Source of the DNA: Streptomyces sp. CB03234
Lineage (GTDB): Bacteria; Actinomycetota; Actinomycetes; Streptomycetales; Streptomycetaceae
NCBI RefSeq assembly: GCF_001905885.1
Contig: NZ_LIYH01000005.1
Location: forward strand, 310,001 to 374,000
Direction of reading: 5' to 3'
Length of the DNA stretch: 64,000 nt
Shown: piece after piece, positions 39,518 to 48,300 of the stretch
How positions within the stretch are numbered: position 1 is the stretch's first letter
Layout: every line of letters begins with the position of its first letter
The notes under the pieces: generated by a model
Told to the model about the DNA's origin: nothing
Seen by the model: the letters and a program-made list of their open reading frames with translations, nothing else
Database searches by the model: none
Program-made: the position numbers and the translations under genes

Positions 39518-40441
39518 GTGACGACCCCGAACGACGACGTGACCGGTGCCCCGACCGCCGACGAGACCGCTCGGACCGCTGACGCGGCAAAGGCCGCTGG
39601 GGCCGCCGCTGGGGCCGCCGCTGAAGCCGCCGAGGCCGCCGGTACGGCTGATACGGCCGGTACGGCCGAGCGGCCCGAGGCGCGGCTGGAGCGGGCGGTG
39701 CGTGCGGCGGAACAGGCGCTGATCGAGTTCGAGATCGCGGTGGAGACGTTCCGGGTGGAGGTGGAGAACTTCTCCCGGCTGCACCACCAGAAGCTCGGCC
39801 CGATGTACGCGCGGCTGGACGAGCTGGACGCGCTGATCGCGGAGGCGAAGGCGGCCCGCACCGGTGATCCGGAGGATGTGCGCAAGGCCCAGTCGGCGCG
39901 GGCGCTGGTGATGCCGATGCCGGGTGTCGACGAGCTGTTCAACGACTGGGTGGACTCCGACGGCCTGTCCCCCGAGGCCGCGGCGATGCTCACCGACCAG
40001 CCGGTGCAGCCGCCCAGGCGGGTGCGGCCGAGCGACGAGGCGCGCAAGCTCTACCGCGAGCTGGCCCGCAAGGCGCACCCGGACCTGGCGCGCGAGGAGA
40101 AGGAGCGGCAGCGGCGCGAGGAGTTCATCACCCGGGTCAATGCCGCGTACGGGCGCGGGGACGAGGCGCTGCTGCGGGAACTGTCCGAGGAGTGGGCGGT
40201 GGGCCCGGCGCCTGCGGCCGCCGCGCTCAGCGAGAGCGAGGAGCTGTACGCCAGGCTCGAATGGCTGGCCCGCCGCAAGGAGCTGCTGACCGTGGTGGCG
40301 CGGGACCTGGAGGACAGCGCGATCGGCGCGATGCTGCGGATGGCGCCCGACGACCCCGACCGGCTGCTGGAGGAGATCGCCGAGCAGCTGCTGGCACAGG
40401 TCGCCGAGCGCGAGGCGGAGCTGGCGGCGCTGGCGCGGTAG
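39518..40441 (+). CDS. J-domain-like protein
   Basis: The 307-aa protein from GTG 39518 has an Ala/Thr/Glu-rich N-terminus, a coiled-coil centre (RLERAVRAAEQALIEFEIAVETF, LHHQKLGPMYARLDELDALIAE) and a C-terminal J-domain-like segment ARKLYRELARKAHPDLAREEKE with the HPD tripeptide, then FITRVNAAYGRGDEALLREL. J-proteins stimulate Hsp70 ATPase, so it may deliver clients to DnaK. Proteins of this type are often annotated DnaJ-like without experimental support. Confidence 0.85.
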   Translation: MTTPNDDVTGAPTADETARTADAAKAAGAAAGAAAEAAEAAGTADTAGTAERPEARLERAVRAAEQALIEFEIAVETFRVEVENFSRLHHQKLGPMYARLDELDALIAEAKAARTGDPEDVRKAQSARALVMPMPGVDELFNDWVDSDGLSPEAAAMLTDQPVQPPRRVRPSDEARKLYRELARKAHPDLAREEKERQRREEFITRVNAAYGRGDEALLRELSEEWAVGPAPAAAALSESEELYARLEWLARRKELLTVVARDLEDSAIGAMLRMAPDDPDRLLEEIAEQLLAQVAEREAELAALAR

Positions 40442-40509
40442 TGGTTGTGCAGTAGCGTCGGGATGTCTCCACGAGCGACGATCCCACCGGATGAGAGAAG
40501 GCCTGACCC

Positions 40510-40854
40510 ATGAACTTCGCACCACTGCCCACCGTGGATGCCGCCTCCGTACCGGCCGACGGACTGGTGCTGGACGTCCGTGAGGACGACGAGTGGGCGG
40601 CCGGGCATGTCGAGGGCGCGCTGCACGTGCCGATGAGCGACTTCGTGGCGCGGTTCGGTGAGGTGACCGAGGCGGTCGCCGACGGGCGCCGTGCCTATGT
40701 GATGTGCCGGGTCGGCGGCCGTTCGGCACAGGTCACCCAGTACCTGGTGCAGCAGGGCATCGACGCCGTGAACATCGACGGCGGCATGCTCGCCTGGGAA
40801 GGCGCCGGCCGCCCCATGGTCACCGACAACGGCAGCCCCGCCGTCGTTCTGTAG
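40510..40854 (+). CDS. Rhodanese-domain protein
   Basis: The 114-aa single-domain protein has the rhodanese signature LVLDVREDDEWAAGHVEGALHVP, the active-site loop MCRVGGRSAQV with its sulfur-carrying Cys, and INIDGGMLAWE-like ending. It probably moves sulfane sulfur in the cytoplasm. It is convergent with the acyl-CoA dehydrogenase gene, 18 bp away. Confidence 0.93.
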   Translation: MNFAPLPTVDAASVPADGLVLDVREDDEWAAGHVEGALHVPMSDFVARFGEVTEAVADGRRAYVMCRVGGRSAQVTQYLVQQGIDAVNIDGGMLAWEGAGRPMVTDNGSPAVVL

Positions 40855-40872
40855 GCCGTGACCGGCCCGGTT

Positions 40873-42006
40873 TCAGCCCAGGGGGTGCGCGGCCAGCAGG
40901 TCGCCGAGCGCCTCCTCGTGGGCCGCCGCCGGGCCCAGTGACAGTTCCAGCTGCTTGGCCCAGGCGTGGTAGCGGTGCAGCGGGTAGTCGGTGTCGGCGC
41001 CGAAGCCGCCGTGCAGGTGCTGAGCCGTCTGCACGACCCGCCGTACGCCCTCGGAGGCCCAGATCTTCGCCACCGCGATGTCCCCGGCGGCGGGCAGCGC
41101 CCCGCCGGCGCCCGAGCCGATCCGCCAGGCCGCCTGCCAGAGCGTGGCCTCCATGGCGCGCAGGTCGATGTAACGGTCGGCGGCCTGGACGGCGACGGCC
41201 TGGAACGTCGCGATGGGGAACCCGAACTGTTCACGCTTGCCGGTGTACGCCGACGTCATCGCGAGCACGGCCTCCCCGACGCCGAGCGCCAGCGCACACG
41301 TCCCGGTGGCGAGCAGCCCGCGCAGCCACTCCCAGGCGCCCTCGCCGTCGATCACCTCGCGGCCGGTGACCCGCACGGCGTCGAGCCGTACCTCGGCGAG
41401 CAGTTCGCCGCTCGTGGACACCTGGTCGGCAAGGGTGAGGCCCGCGTGGGTGCGGGGCACCAGGGCGAGGACCGCACGGCCCTCGGGGGTGTGCGCCGGT
41501 ATGGCGATGCGGTCCGCGCACCGTGCCCACGGGACGCCCGTGTGCATCCCCTCGAGCACCCAGCGGTCGCCGTCCCGGCGGGCCGTCACCGCCAGCTCCG
41601 CCGGATCGTGGCCGCTGCGGCCGTTGGCGCCGACGGTGAGCACCAGGTCGCCGCGGCCGACCCGGGGGAGCAGCTCGGCGGCCAGCTCCGCGTCGCCGTA
41701 CCGCTCCAGGGCCATCGCGACCGCGCTGGTCTCCAGCAGCGGCACCCGGGCCAGCACTTTGGCCGACTCGCGCAGCACCAGGCAGAGCGCGATGGGGTCC
41801 AGGCCGGCGCCGCCGTACCCGGGCGCCAGCACGAGGCTCAGCAGGTCCGCCGCCGCGAGCTTCGCCCACAGCGGCCGGTCGAACTCCTCGGCCACCGCGC
41901 CCGGCGTGAGCGCGGGGCTCGGTACGCCGTCGGGCGCGACGCCCTTGAAGACCGCCCTCGCCGCCTCGACGGCCGCCTGCTGCTCCTCGCTGAAGGTGAA
42001 GTCCAC
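40873..42006 (-). CDS. Acyl-CoA dehydrogenase
   Basis: The 377-aa protein starts at ATG 42006 (MDFTFSEEQQAAVEAARAVF). It has the acyl-CoA dehydrogenase layout: an N-terminal helical domain, LVLAPGYGGAGLDPIALCLVLRESAKV, a beta domain (GDRWVLEGMHTGVPWARCAD) and a C-terminal helical domain with TGKREQFGFPIATFQAVAVQAAD and QHLHGGFGADTDYPLHRYHAWAK. Short, divergent members of this type occur in sterol side-chain and aromatic acid breakdown, often as heteromers. Two palindromes just upstream suggest regulation separate from the paa operon. Confidence 0.9.
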   Translation of the reverse strand: MDFTFSEEQQAAVEAARAVFKGVAPDGVPSPALTPGAVAEEFDRPLWAKLAAADLLSLVLAPGYGGAGLDPIALCLVLRESAKVLARVPLLETSAVAMALERYGDAELAAELLPRVGRGDLVLTVGANGRSGHDPAELAVTARRDGDRWVLEGMHTGVPWARCADRIAIPAHTPEGRAVLALVPRTHAGLTLADQVSTSGELLAEVRLDAVRVTGREVIDGEGAWEWLRGLLATGTCALALGVGEAVLAMTSAYTGKREQFGFPIATFQAVAVQAADRYIDLRAMEATLWQAAWRIGSGAGGALPAAGDIAVAKIWASEGVRRVVQTAQHLHGGFGADTDYPLHRYHAWAKQLELSLGPAAAHEEALGDLLAAHPLG

Positions 42007-42038
42007 AGCCCTTTGCCTCCCCGCGCGCCCACCTCATC

Positions 42039-42051
42039 TGACGGACCGTCA
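42039..42051. promoter_or_regulatory. 13-bp palindrome upstream of acyl-CoA dehydrogenase
   Basis: TGACGG-A-CCGTCA lies 33-45 bp before the ATG. It has the form of operators for TetR-family regulators of fatty-acid or branched-acid breakdown. Its regulator is not identified. Confidence 0.6.
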
Positions 42052-42054
42052 AGA

Positions 42055-42068
42055 TAGAACAGGTTCTA
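42055..42068. promoter_or_regulatory. KstR-like operator
   Basis: TAGAAC-AG-GTTCTA has perfect 6-bp arms and fits TNNAACNNGTTNNA, the motif bound by KstR, the TetR repressor of sterol breakdown in mycobacteria. It lies 3 bp from the other palindrome. No kstR gene lies in the window. Confidence 0.6.
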
Positions 42069-42086
42069 GGCGAAGGGAATGGGCTT

Positions 42087-43148
42087 TCAGCGGTCGAAGT
42101 CGAGCTCCACCTCCGGCGTTACGGGGTGTGACTGGCAGGCCAGTACGTAACCCGCGTCGGTCTCCTCGCTCTCCAGGGCGTAGTTGCGGTCCATCCGTAC
42201 CTCACCGGTGACCAGGAACGCGCGGCAGGTGCCGCAGACGCCGCCCTTGCAGGCGTACGGCGCGTCCGCGCGGCTGCGCAGCACCGTCTCCAGCAGCGAC
42301 TCCCCTTCCCGCACCGGCCAGGTGCCCGACCGGCCGTCCAGAGTCGCGGTGAGCGTGGCGTGCGCGGGTATCGCGGCCGCCCGTACGGCGGCGGGCGCCG
42401 ATCCGTCATCCACGTGGAAGATCTCCTGGTGGATCCGGCCACGGTCCACGCCAAGGCCCCGCACTGCCCGTTCGGCACCCATGACCAGCCCGAACGGCCC
42501 GCACAGGAACCAGCCGTCCACCTCGTCGACCGGCAGCAACCGCGGCAGCAGCGCGGTCAGCCGCTCCCGGTCCAGCCGCCCGGACGGCAGCCCGGACTGC
42601 TGCTCCTCCCGCGACAGGACGGTCACCAGCTGGAAGCGGTCGGGGAACCGGTCCTTCAGGTCGGCGACCTCCTCCAGGAACATCGTCGAGGCGGCCGTAC
42701 GGTCACTGCGTATCAGGCAGAACCGGGCCTCCGGTTCGCGGGCCAGCAGCGTCGAGGCCATGGAGAGCACCGGGGTGATCCCGCTGCCGCCCACGATCGC
42801 GGCGAAGTGCCCGGGCCGCGGGGGCAGGAGGAACCGGCCCATCGGCTCCATGACCTCCACCGTGTCGCCGACCGCGAGCTCCTTGAGCGCGTATGTCGAG
42901 AACTCGCCACCGTCCACCAGCCGGATGCCGACCCGCAGCACCGGGTCCTCACCCTCGGGGGCGGCGGGGGAGCAGATCGAGTACGTACGCCGGATCTCCT
43001 CGCCCGCCGTGCTCCGGCGTCGCAGGGCGAGATGCTGGCCGGGGGTGTGGCGGAAGGTCTCACGCAGCTCGGGCGGCACCGTGAAGGTGACGGCGACAGA
43101 GTCGTCCGTGAGCCGCTCGACCTCGCTCACCCGGAGCGGATGGAACAT
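42087..43148 (-). CDS. paaE: Phenylacetyl-CoA epoxidase, reductase subunit PaaE
   Basis: The 353-aa protein joins a ferredoxin-NADP reductase-like part (RRTYSICSPAAPEG for FAD, IVGGSGITPVLSMA for NADPH) to a C-terminal [2Fe-2S] ferredoxin (YACKGGVCGTCRAFLVTG with the last Cys in LACQSHP). It passes electrons from NADPH to the PaaA di-iron centre. Its start follows the paaD stop with no gap. Confidence 0.95.
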   Translation of the reverse strand: MFHPLRVSEVERLTDDSVAVTFTVPPELRETFRHTPGQHLALRRRSTAGEEIRRTYSICSPAAPEGEDPVLRVGIRLVDGGEFSTYALKELAVGDTVEVMEPMGRFLLPPRPGHFAAIVGGSGITPVLSMASTLLAREPEARFCLIRSDRTAASTMFLEEVADLKDRFPDRFQLVTVLSREEQQSGLPSGRLDRERLTALLPRLLPVDEVDGWFLCGPFGLVMGAERAVRGLGVDRGRIHQEIFHVDDGSAPAAVRAAAIPAHATLTATLDGRSGTWPVREGESLLETVLRSRADAPYACKGGVCGTCRAFLVTGEVRMDRNYALESEETDAGYVLACQSHPVTPEVELDFDR

Positions 43149-43658
43149 CTACAACTCCTTGAAGTGGTCGAACGGTTCACGGCAGGCGGTGCAGCGGCGC
43201 AGCGCCTTGCAGGCGGTGGAGGAGAAGCGGCTGAGCAGCTCGGTGTCGGTCGAGCCGCAGTGCGGGCAGCGGATGGCCAGCGAGACCGGCACCGGCCCAC
43301 CGCCGGTGCCCTGGTGGCGGGGCGGCGCTATGCCGAACTCGGCGAGCTTGCGGCGCCCTTCCGTGCTGATGTCGTCCGTCGACCAGGCGGGCGAGAGGAC
43401 CGTGACGACCGAGACCTCGGCCATGCCGTGGTCGTGCAGCACGCGCTCGATGTCCGAGGACATCGCCTCGACGGCGGGGCAGCCGGTGTACGTCGGGGTC
43501 AGCTCGACCCGGACCCGGCCGGGGGCGAGAACGTGCACCCCGCGCAGAACACCGAGCTCCTCCAGCGTCAGTATGGGCAGCTCCGGGTCGGGGACCGCGC
43601 CGGCCAGCCGGCTCAGCTCCTCCTCCAGCGCCGTCATCCGCGCCGTACCGGTCACCAT
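43149..43658 (-). CDS. paaD: Phenylacetyl-CoA epoxidase assembly protein PaaD
   Basis: The 169-aa protein from ATG 43658 starts with a MIP18/SufT-like domain (VPDPELPILTLEELGVLRGV, LTPTYTGCPAVEAM) and ends with a zinc ribbon (CPHCGST...CKALRRCTACREPF). It helps assemble or mature the Fe-S and di-iron centres of the complex. It overlaps paaC by 7 bp. Confidence 0.94.
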   Translation of the reverse strand: MVTGTARMTALEEELSRLAGAVPDPELPILTLEELGVLRGVHVLAPGRVRVELTPTYTGCPAVEAMSSDIERVLHDHGMAEVSVVTVLSPAWSTDDISTEGRRKLAEFGIAPPRHQGTGGGPVPVSLAIRCPHCGSTDTELLSRFSSTACKALRRCTACREPFDHFKEL

Positions 43659-44392
43659 GACGCCCCCGGGTGGCTGCGGTGCAGGTGCTGCATCTCGGCC
43701 AGCATCCGGCCGAAGCTCTCCGTGTGCAGGCCCTGGCGGCCCGCACCGGCGCTCCACGCTCCTGTGCGAGGGCCGTCCGGCACGGTGAGCGTGGCCCGCT
43801 CCAGGACCGCCGTCACCGACGCCAGCCAGTCGGACTCCAGCTCCTGCCAGTCGACGTCCAGCCCCGCCACCGGCTGGAACAGCTCGCCCGTGAAGCGCCA
43901 CAGCGCCGTGCAGGCCCGCTGTGTCCGCCGATGGCTCTCGGCGGTGCCGTCACCCAGCCGGAGCGTCCACTGCTCGGCGTGGTCCTGGTGGTACGCGACC
44001 TCCTTGACCGCCTTCGCCGCGAGCCCGGTGAACTCGCCCTCGCCGGCCGCCGCCAGCCGGCCGTACAGCAGCCGCTGGTAGGTGGAGAAGTACAGCTGCC
44101 GGACGATGGTGTGGGCGAAGTCGCCGTTCGGCTGCTCGACCAGCTGGACGTTGCGGAACGCCCGCTCCTCGCGCAGATAGGCCAGCTCGTCCTCGTCACC
44201 GACGAGGGACAGCAGCACCCGCGCCTGGCCGAGCAGGTCCAGCGCGATGTTGGCGAGCGCGACCTCCTCCTCCAGGACGGGGGCGTGGCCCGCCCACTCC
44301 CCCAGCCGGTGCGACAGCACCAGCGCGTCGTCACCGAGGGCGAGCGCGGCGGCGGTGCTCACGGCGGCGGGCACGGGCTCTGCGGCGGTCAC
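43652..44392 (-). CDS. paaC: Phenylacetyl-CoA epoxidase structural subunit PaaC
   Basis: The 246-aa ferritin-like protein (ALGDDALVLSHRLGEWAGHAPVLEEEVALANIALDLLGQARV) pairs with PaaA and stabilises it; it lacks a functional di-iron site in known complexes. The HQDHAEQWTLRLGDG segment is conserved. It starts at GTG 44392 over the paaB stop. Confidence 0.95.
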   Translation of the reverse strand: MTAAEPVPAAVSTAAALALGDDALVLSHRLGEWAGHAPVLEEEVALANIALDLLGQARVLLSLVGDEDELAYLREERAFRNVQLVEQPNGDFAHTIVRQLYFSTYQRLLYGRLAAAGEGEFTGLAAKAVKEVAYHQDHAEQWTLRLGDGTAESHRRTQRACTALWRFTGELFQPVAGLDVDWQELESDWLASVTAVLERATLTVPDGPRTGAWSAGAGRQGLHTESFGRMLAEMQHLHRSHPGASW

Positions 44393-44676
44393 AGGTTCTT
44401 CACCCCCTCCGGGACCTCGTAGAAGGTCGGGTGCCGGTAGGGCTTGTCCGCGGACGGCTCGAAGAACGGGTCCTTCTCGTCGGGGGACGAGGCGGTGATC
44501 GCCGTGGACGGCACCACCCAGATCGAGACGCCCTCATTGCGGCGGGTGTACAGGTCGCGGGCGTTGCGCAGCGCCATCTGGGCGTCCGGCGCGTGCAGGC
44601 TTCCCGCGTGGGTGTGGGACAGCCCGCGACGCGAGCGCACGAACACCTCCCACAGCGGCCAGTCGCTGGTCGTCAT
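44389..44676 (-). CDS. paaB: Phenylacetyl-CoA epoxidase subunit PaaB
   Basis: The 95-aa protein (WPLWEVFVRSRRGLSHTHAGSLHAPDAQMALRNARDLYTRR) is the small structural subunit that links PaaA-PaaC units. It ends FYEVPEGVKNL. Both ends overlap the neighbouring genes by four bases, so the operon is tightly coupled. Confidence 0.95.
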   Translation of the reverse strand: MTTSDWPLWEVFVRSRRGLSHTHAGSLHAPDAQMALRNARDLYTRRNEGVSIWVVPSTAITASSPDEKDPFFEPSADKPYRHPTFYEVPEGVKNL

Positions 44677-45626
44677 GCCTTCGCCTCCCCGTGCTTCGCC
44701 GCGTACGCCGCCGCGGCCTCCCTGACCCAGGCGCCTTCTTCGTGGGCGCGGCGGCGCTGGGTGATGCGCTGTTCGTTGCAGGGCCCGTTGCCCTTGAGGA
44801 CCTCCCAGAACTCGGTCCAGTCGATCCGGCCGAAGTCGTAGTGCCCCCGCTCCTCGTTCCAGCGGAGGTCCGGGTCGGGGAGGGTGAGGCCCAGCGTCTC
44901 CGCCTGGGGGACGCAGATGTCCACGAACCGCTGGCGCAGCTCGTCGTTCGAGTGCCGCTTGATCTTCCAGGCCATGGACTGCGCCGAGTGCGACGACTCG
45001 TCGTCCGGCGGACCGAACATCATCAGCGACGGCCACCACCAGCGGTTCACCGCGTCCTGCGCCATCGCGTGCTGCTCGGGCGTCCCGCGCGAGAGGGCGA
45101 GGAGCGATTCGTACCCCTGGCGCTGGTGGAACGACTCCTCCTTGCAGATCCGGACCATCGCGCGGGCGTACGGGCCGTAGGAGCAGCGGCACAGCGGCAC
45201 CTGGTTGGTGATCGCCGCGCCGTCCACGAGCCAGCCGATGGCGCCGACGTCGGCCCAGGTCAGCGTGGGGTAGTTGAAGATCGAGGAGTACTTCTGGCGG
45301 CCGGTGTGGAGCTTGTCGAGCAGCTCGTCGCGGCTGGTGCCGAGGGTCTCGGCCGCGCTGTAGAGATACAGCCCGTGCCCGGCCTCGTCCTGCACCTTGG
45401 CCATCAGGATCGCCTTGCGCCGGAGCGAGGGGGCGCGCGTGATCCAGTTCGCCTCGGGCTGCATGCCGATGATCTCGGAGTGGGCGTGCTGGGCGATCTG
45501 CCGGACGAGCGTGGCGCGATATGCCTCCGGCATCCAGTCGCGCGGCTCGATCCGCTCGTCGGCGGCCACGGCGGCGTCGAACACCGCCTCGTACGCCTCC
45601 TGCGTGTCCGCAGTCACTGCCGTCAT
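44673..45626 (-). CDS. paaA: Phenylacetyl-CoA epoxidase catalytic subunit PaaA
   Basis: The 317-aa protein binds the di-iron centre that epoxidises the aromatic ring of phenylacetyl-CoA. Iron ligand motifs are visible in RQIAQHAHSEIIGMQPEANW, KVQDEAGHGLYLY and ICKEESFHQRQGYE. It is the first gene of the paaABCDE operon. A PaaR-like palindrome lies 11 bp upstream of its ATG. Confidence 0.96.
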   Translation of the reverse strand: MTAVTADTQEAYEAVFDAAVAADERIEPRDWMPEAYRATLVRQIAQHAHSEIIGMQPEANWITRAPSLRRKAILMAKVQDEAGHGLYLYSAAETLGTSRDELLDKLHTGRQKYSSIFNYPTLTWADVGAIGWLVDGAAITNQVPLCRCSYGPYARAMVRICKEESFHQRQGYESLLALSRGTPEQHAMAQDAVNRWWWPSLMMFGPPDDESSHSAQSMAWKIKRHSNDELRQRFVDICVPQAETLGLTLPDPDLRWNEERGHYDFGRIDWTEFWEVLKGNGPCNEQRITQRRRAHEEGAWVREAAAAYAAKHGEAKA

Positions 45627-45636
45627 CGGGCCCCCT

Positions 45637-45654
45637 ACCGACCGATCGTTCGGT
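45637..45654. promoter_or_regulatory. PaaR-like operator before paaA
   Basis: ACCGACCGATCGTTCGGT is an 18-bp inverted repeat with one mismatch. Its reverse complement recurs upstream of paaN/paaH (17/18 identical) and upstream of bkdA (16/18). It is the probable target of the TetR regulator at 52323-52916. Confidence 0.75.
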
Positions 45655-45699
45655 TGAATGACTTCAATGGTGAGTCGGCGGCCCGTATGGTGTCAACCC

Positions 45700-45708
45700 T
45701 GTGGATAA
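45700..45708 (-). promoter_or_regulatory. DnaA box between paaA and the DUF5819 gene
   Basis: A perfect TTATCCACA on the minus strand in the divergent promoter region. Confidence 0.45.
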
Positions 45709-45742
45709 CCCGGCGGATCGATGGGAACGGGAACGGGGCGGG

Positions 45743-47095
45743 ATGGACTCGTACGACAAGGAGGCCGGCGGCCGCGCCCGGCGCGCCACCGACGCGGAAG
45801 GTCCCGGCCGCGTGACCCCTCCGCCCCCGGCCGGCTCCGAACCGGAATCCGCCCCACAACCAGGCCCCGCGCCGGCGCCGCCACCCGCCGGCACATCCGC
45901 CGCCCCCGACTACGCCACCCGAGCGACCCCCACCGCCCCCGCGTCGGCCACCGGCCCCGTGCCGGGGACCGCCCCCGTGCCGGGTGCCGCCCCCGCGTCG
46001 GGCACGGACCGAGCGTCGGGTGCCGCCCCCGTGCCGGGTGCCACCCCCGTGCGGGGCACCGGCTCCGTGCCTAGCACCGGCCCCGCGTCGGATACGGACC
46101 GAGCGCCGGGTACGGACCGAGCGTCGGGTGCCGCCCCCGCGTCGGGCACGGACCGAGCGTCGGGCACCGGCCCCGTGCCGGGTGCCGGCGGCGCCGGGGG
46201 CAGTGGGCGGGGTTCGTCCGTGGGGGGTGAGCGTGCTTCGGAGCACCTGACGTTGCCGACGGCGGGCCGTGGGAGCGGAGGGGACGATCCGCTGGTCGCG
46301 GCGGGGGCCGCCGATGGGCCGCCGGCAAGGCCCGCGTGGGCGGTCGCGGCCGGGGCCGCACCGGAGGAGGGTGCCGGGGCAGCGGCCGGTGAGCCGGGGG
46401 AGGCGTCGGGAGGGCCGCCCAGTGGGCGGCCCGGGGCGGGGATAACCGCGTTGTCACTGCCGTATCAGGTCGTGGCGGCCGTGTCGCTCGCCGTCGTCGG
46501 GATGCTCGCGTGCGTGCACCTGGCCATGGCGTTCCTGCACGTCGCGCCGTCGAACACGCTCACCAAACAGCACGGCAAGGCCGTGGACGACTGGGTCTTC
46601 CCCGAGTTCGAGCAGAACTGGAAGCTCTTCGCGCCCAATCCCCTCCAGCAGAACATCGCCGTCCACGCCCGCGCCGAGGTCGTCGACGGCGACGGCGGGC
46701 GCAGGACCACCGGATGGATCGACCTCTCCGGTGACGACGGGGAAGCGATCCGCGGCAACCTCCTCCCCAGTCATGTGAACCAGAACGAGCTGCGGCGGGG
46801 CTGGGACTTCTACGTGAACTCGCACACCAACGACAACCGCCCCAACGGTCTGCGCGGGCAGCTCTCCGAGCGCTACATCCGGCGCATCGCCATGCTGCGG
46901 CTCGAAGCCCACCACCTGGGCGGCAGGATCGAGCGGATACAGCTCCGCTCCGCCACGCAGGGCGTCGAGGCTCCGGTGTGGAGCGACGAGAAGACCGACA
47001 CGCGGCCCTACTACCGGGTGCTCCCTTGGTGGACCGTGACCGCCGCCGACCTGCCCGGTGGCGTCAGCGGCGGCCGTACGGAGGCGGGCCGGTGA
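45743..47095 (+). CDS. DUF5819-family membrane protein
   Basis: The 450-aa product is placed from ATG 45743; a GTG at 45701 would add 14 residues. The first 230 residues are disordered and contain 13 exact 6-residue repeats. One membrane helix follows (VVAAVSLAVVGMLACVHLAMAFL), then the DUF5819 domain with WVFPEFEQNWKLFAPNPLQQNIAVHARAE and GRTTGWIDLSG-like strands. It is translationally coupled to the HTTM gene, a pairing I recall as common in Streptomyces. The role is unknown. Confidence 0.82.
   Translation: MDSYDKEAGGRARRATDAEGPGRVTPPPPAGSEPESAPQPGPAPAPPPAGTSAAPDYATRATPTAPASATGPVPGTAPVPGAAPASGTDRASGAAPVPGATPVRGTGSVPSTGPASDTDRAPGTDRASGAAPASGTDRASGTGPVPGAGGAGGSGRGSSVGGERASEHLTLPTAGRGSGGDDPLVAAGAADGPPARPAWAVAAGAAPEEGAGAAAGEPGEASGGPPSGRPGAGITALSLPYQVVAAVSLAVVGMLACVHLAMAFLHVAPSNTLTKQHGKAVDDWVFPEFEQNWKLFAPNPLQQNIAVHARAEVVDGDGGRRTTGWIDLSGDDGEAIRGNLLPSHVNQNELRRGWDFYVNSHTNDNRPNGLRGQLSERYIRRIAMLRLEAHHLGGRIERIQLRSATQGVEAPVWSDEKTDTRPYYRVLPWWTVTAADLPGGVSGGRTEAGR
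45950..46183 (+). repeat. Thirteen 18-bp tandem repeats
   Basis: Exactly 13 units of 18 bp encode hexapeptides such as AAPASG, TDRASG and TGPVPG in the disordered N-terminus of the DUF5819 protein. The purity suggests recent expansion. Confidence 0.85.
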
Positions 47096-48300
47096 CGACC
47101 CCTACCCGTACCCGTGCGCACACCGAGCCGCTCGACCGCCGGCTCGCCCGTGCCATCCAGCGCGTCACCGGCACGGCCCTCGGCCCGTACCAGACCGCCG
47201 TCGTACGCATCGGCTTCGCCGGCGCCTGGCTGCTGTTCCTGCTGCGCGAGTTCCCCCACCGCCACGAGCTGTACGGGCCCGACGGACCCTGGTCCTGGGA
47301 CATGGGCCAGCAGCTCATCGCGAACAACCACGCGTTCACGGTCCTGATGTGGTCCGACAGCACCCTCTGGTTCGAGACGGTGTACGCGCTCGCCGTGCTC
47401 TCCAGCGTCCTGCTGCTGATCGGATGGCGCACCCGCACCATGTCGGTGCTGTTCATGGTGGGCGTGCTGTCGCTGCAGAATCGCTCCATCTTCATGGGCG
47501 ACGGCGGCGACAACGTCGTCCACCTGATGGCGATCTACCTCGTCCTGACCCGTTGCAGCCAGGTCTGGTCCGTGGACGCCCGCCGAGCCGCCCGCCCCGG
47601 ACCGCGGCGCGATGTGCTGGGGCCGGTGATGTGGGCGGTTCTGGCCTTCGGGCTGGTGGCGGCCACACTGTTCATCGACCGGACCGGCGAGACATGGCTC
47701 CTGGTGATGCTGTGGCTGCTGTGGGCCGCGCAGGGCGTGTGGTGGCTGGTGTGCCGGTACGCGCCCGGCGAGCCGCGTGTCCTGGCCGACGTGCTCGCCA
47801 ACCTCGTCCACAACGCCACCCTCGCCGTCATCATGGCCGAGGTGTGCCTGATCTACGCCACGGCCGGCTGGTACAAGATCCAGGGCTCGCGCTGGCAGGA
47901 CGGCACCGCGCTGTACTACCCGCTCAAGCTGGACTACTTCACCCCCTGGCCGTTCCTCTCCGACCTCCTCGCCGCCAGCGGCGTGATGGTCATGGTGCTG
48001 ACCTACGGCACGGTCATCGTGCAGGTCGCCTTCCCCTTCACCCTGTTCAACCGCAAGGTCAAGAACGTCCTGCTGGTGGCGATGATGCTGGAGCACGCCG
48101 GTATCGCGCTGCTGCTCGGGCTGCCGTTCTTCTCGCTCGCCATGATCGCCGCCGATGCCGTCTTCCTGCCGACCGTCTTCCTTGTGTGGCTGGGCACCCG
48201 CGTCCGGCGCGGCCGGGACCGGCTGCTGCCGGGCACCAGGAAGGTGCCGCGGCCGGCGCACGCCGCCGAGGCGGAGGCTCCCCGTACTCTCGTGGGGTGA
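47092..48300 (+). CDS. HTTM-domain membrane protein
   Basis: The 402-aa protein starts at GTG 47092 inside the DUF5819 stop. It has eight or more membrane helices with the HTTM pattern: RIGFAGAWLLFLLREFPHRHELYG, SVLLLIGWRTRTMSVLFMVGVLSLQNRS, DNVVHLMAIYLVL and IYATAGWYKIQGSRWQDGTALYYPL. HTTM is the domain shared with vitamin K-dependent gamma-glutamyl carboxylase, but bacterial members are mostly untested. With DUF5819 it probably forms a membrane pair. Confidence 0.9.
   Translation: MTTPTRTRAHTEPLDRRLARAIQRVTGTALGPYQTAVVRIGFAGAWLLFLLREFPHRHELYGPDGPWSWDMGQQLIANNHAFTVLMWSDSTLWFETVYALAVLSSVLLLIGWRTRTMSVLFMVGVLSLQNRSIFMGDGGDNVVHLMAIYLVLTRCSQVWSVDARRAARPGPRRDVLGPVMWAVLAFGLVAATLFIDRTGETWLLVMLWLLWAAQGVWWLVCRYAPGEPRVLADVLANLVHNATLAVIMAEVCLIYATAGWYKIQGSRWQDGTALYYPLKLDYFTPWPFLSDLLAASGVMVMVLTYGTVIVQVAFPFTLFNRKVKNVLLVAMMLEHAGIALLLGLPFFSLAMIAADAVFLPTVFLVWLGTRVRRGRDRLLPGTRKVPRPAHAAEAEAPRTLVG

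Noticed and set aside
37601..40729. 1042-aa minus-strand frame opposite the DUF2252, J-domain and rhodanese genes
   Set aside because: It is Arg/His/Pro-rich and opposes three genes with recognisable domains.
45950..46183. CRISPR array
   Set aside because: The units are contiguous 18-mers without unique spacers and are in frame within a protein.
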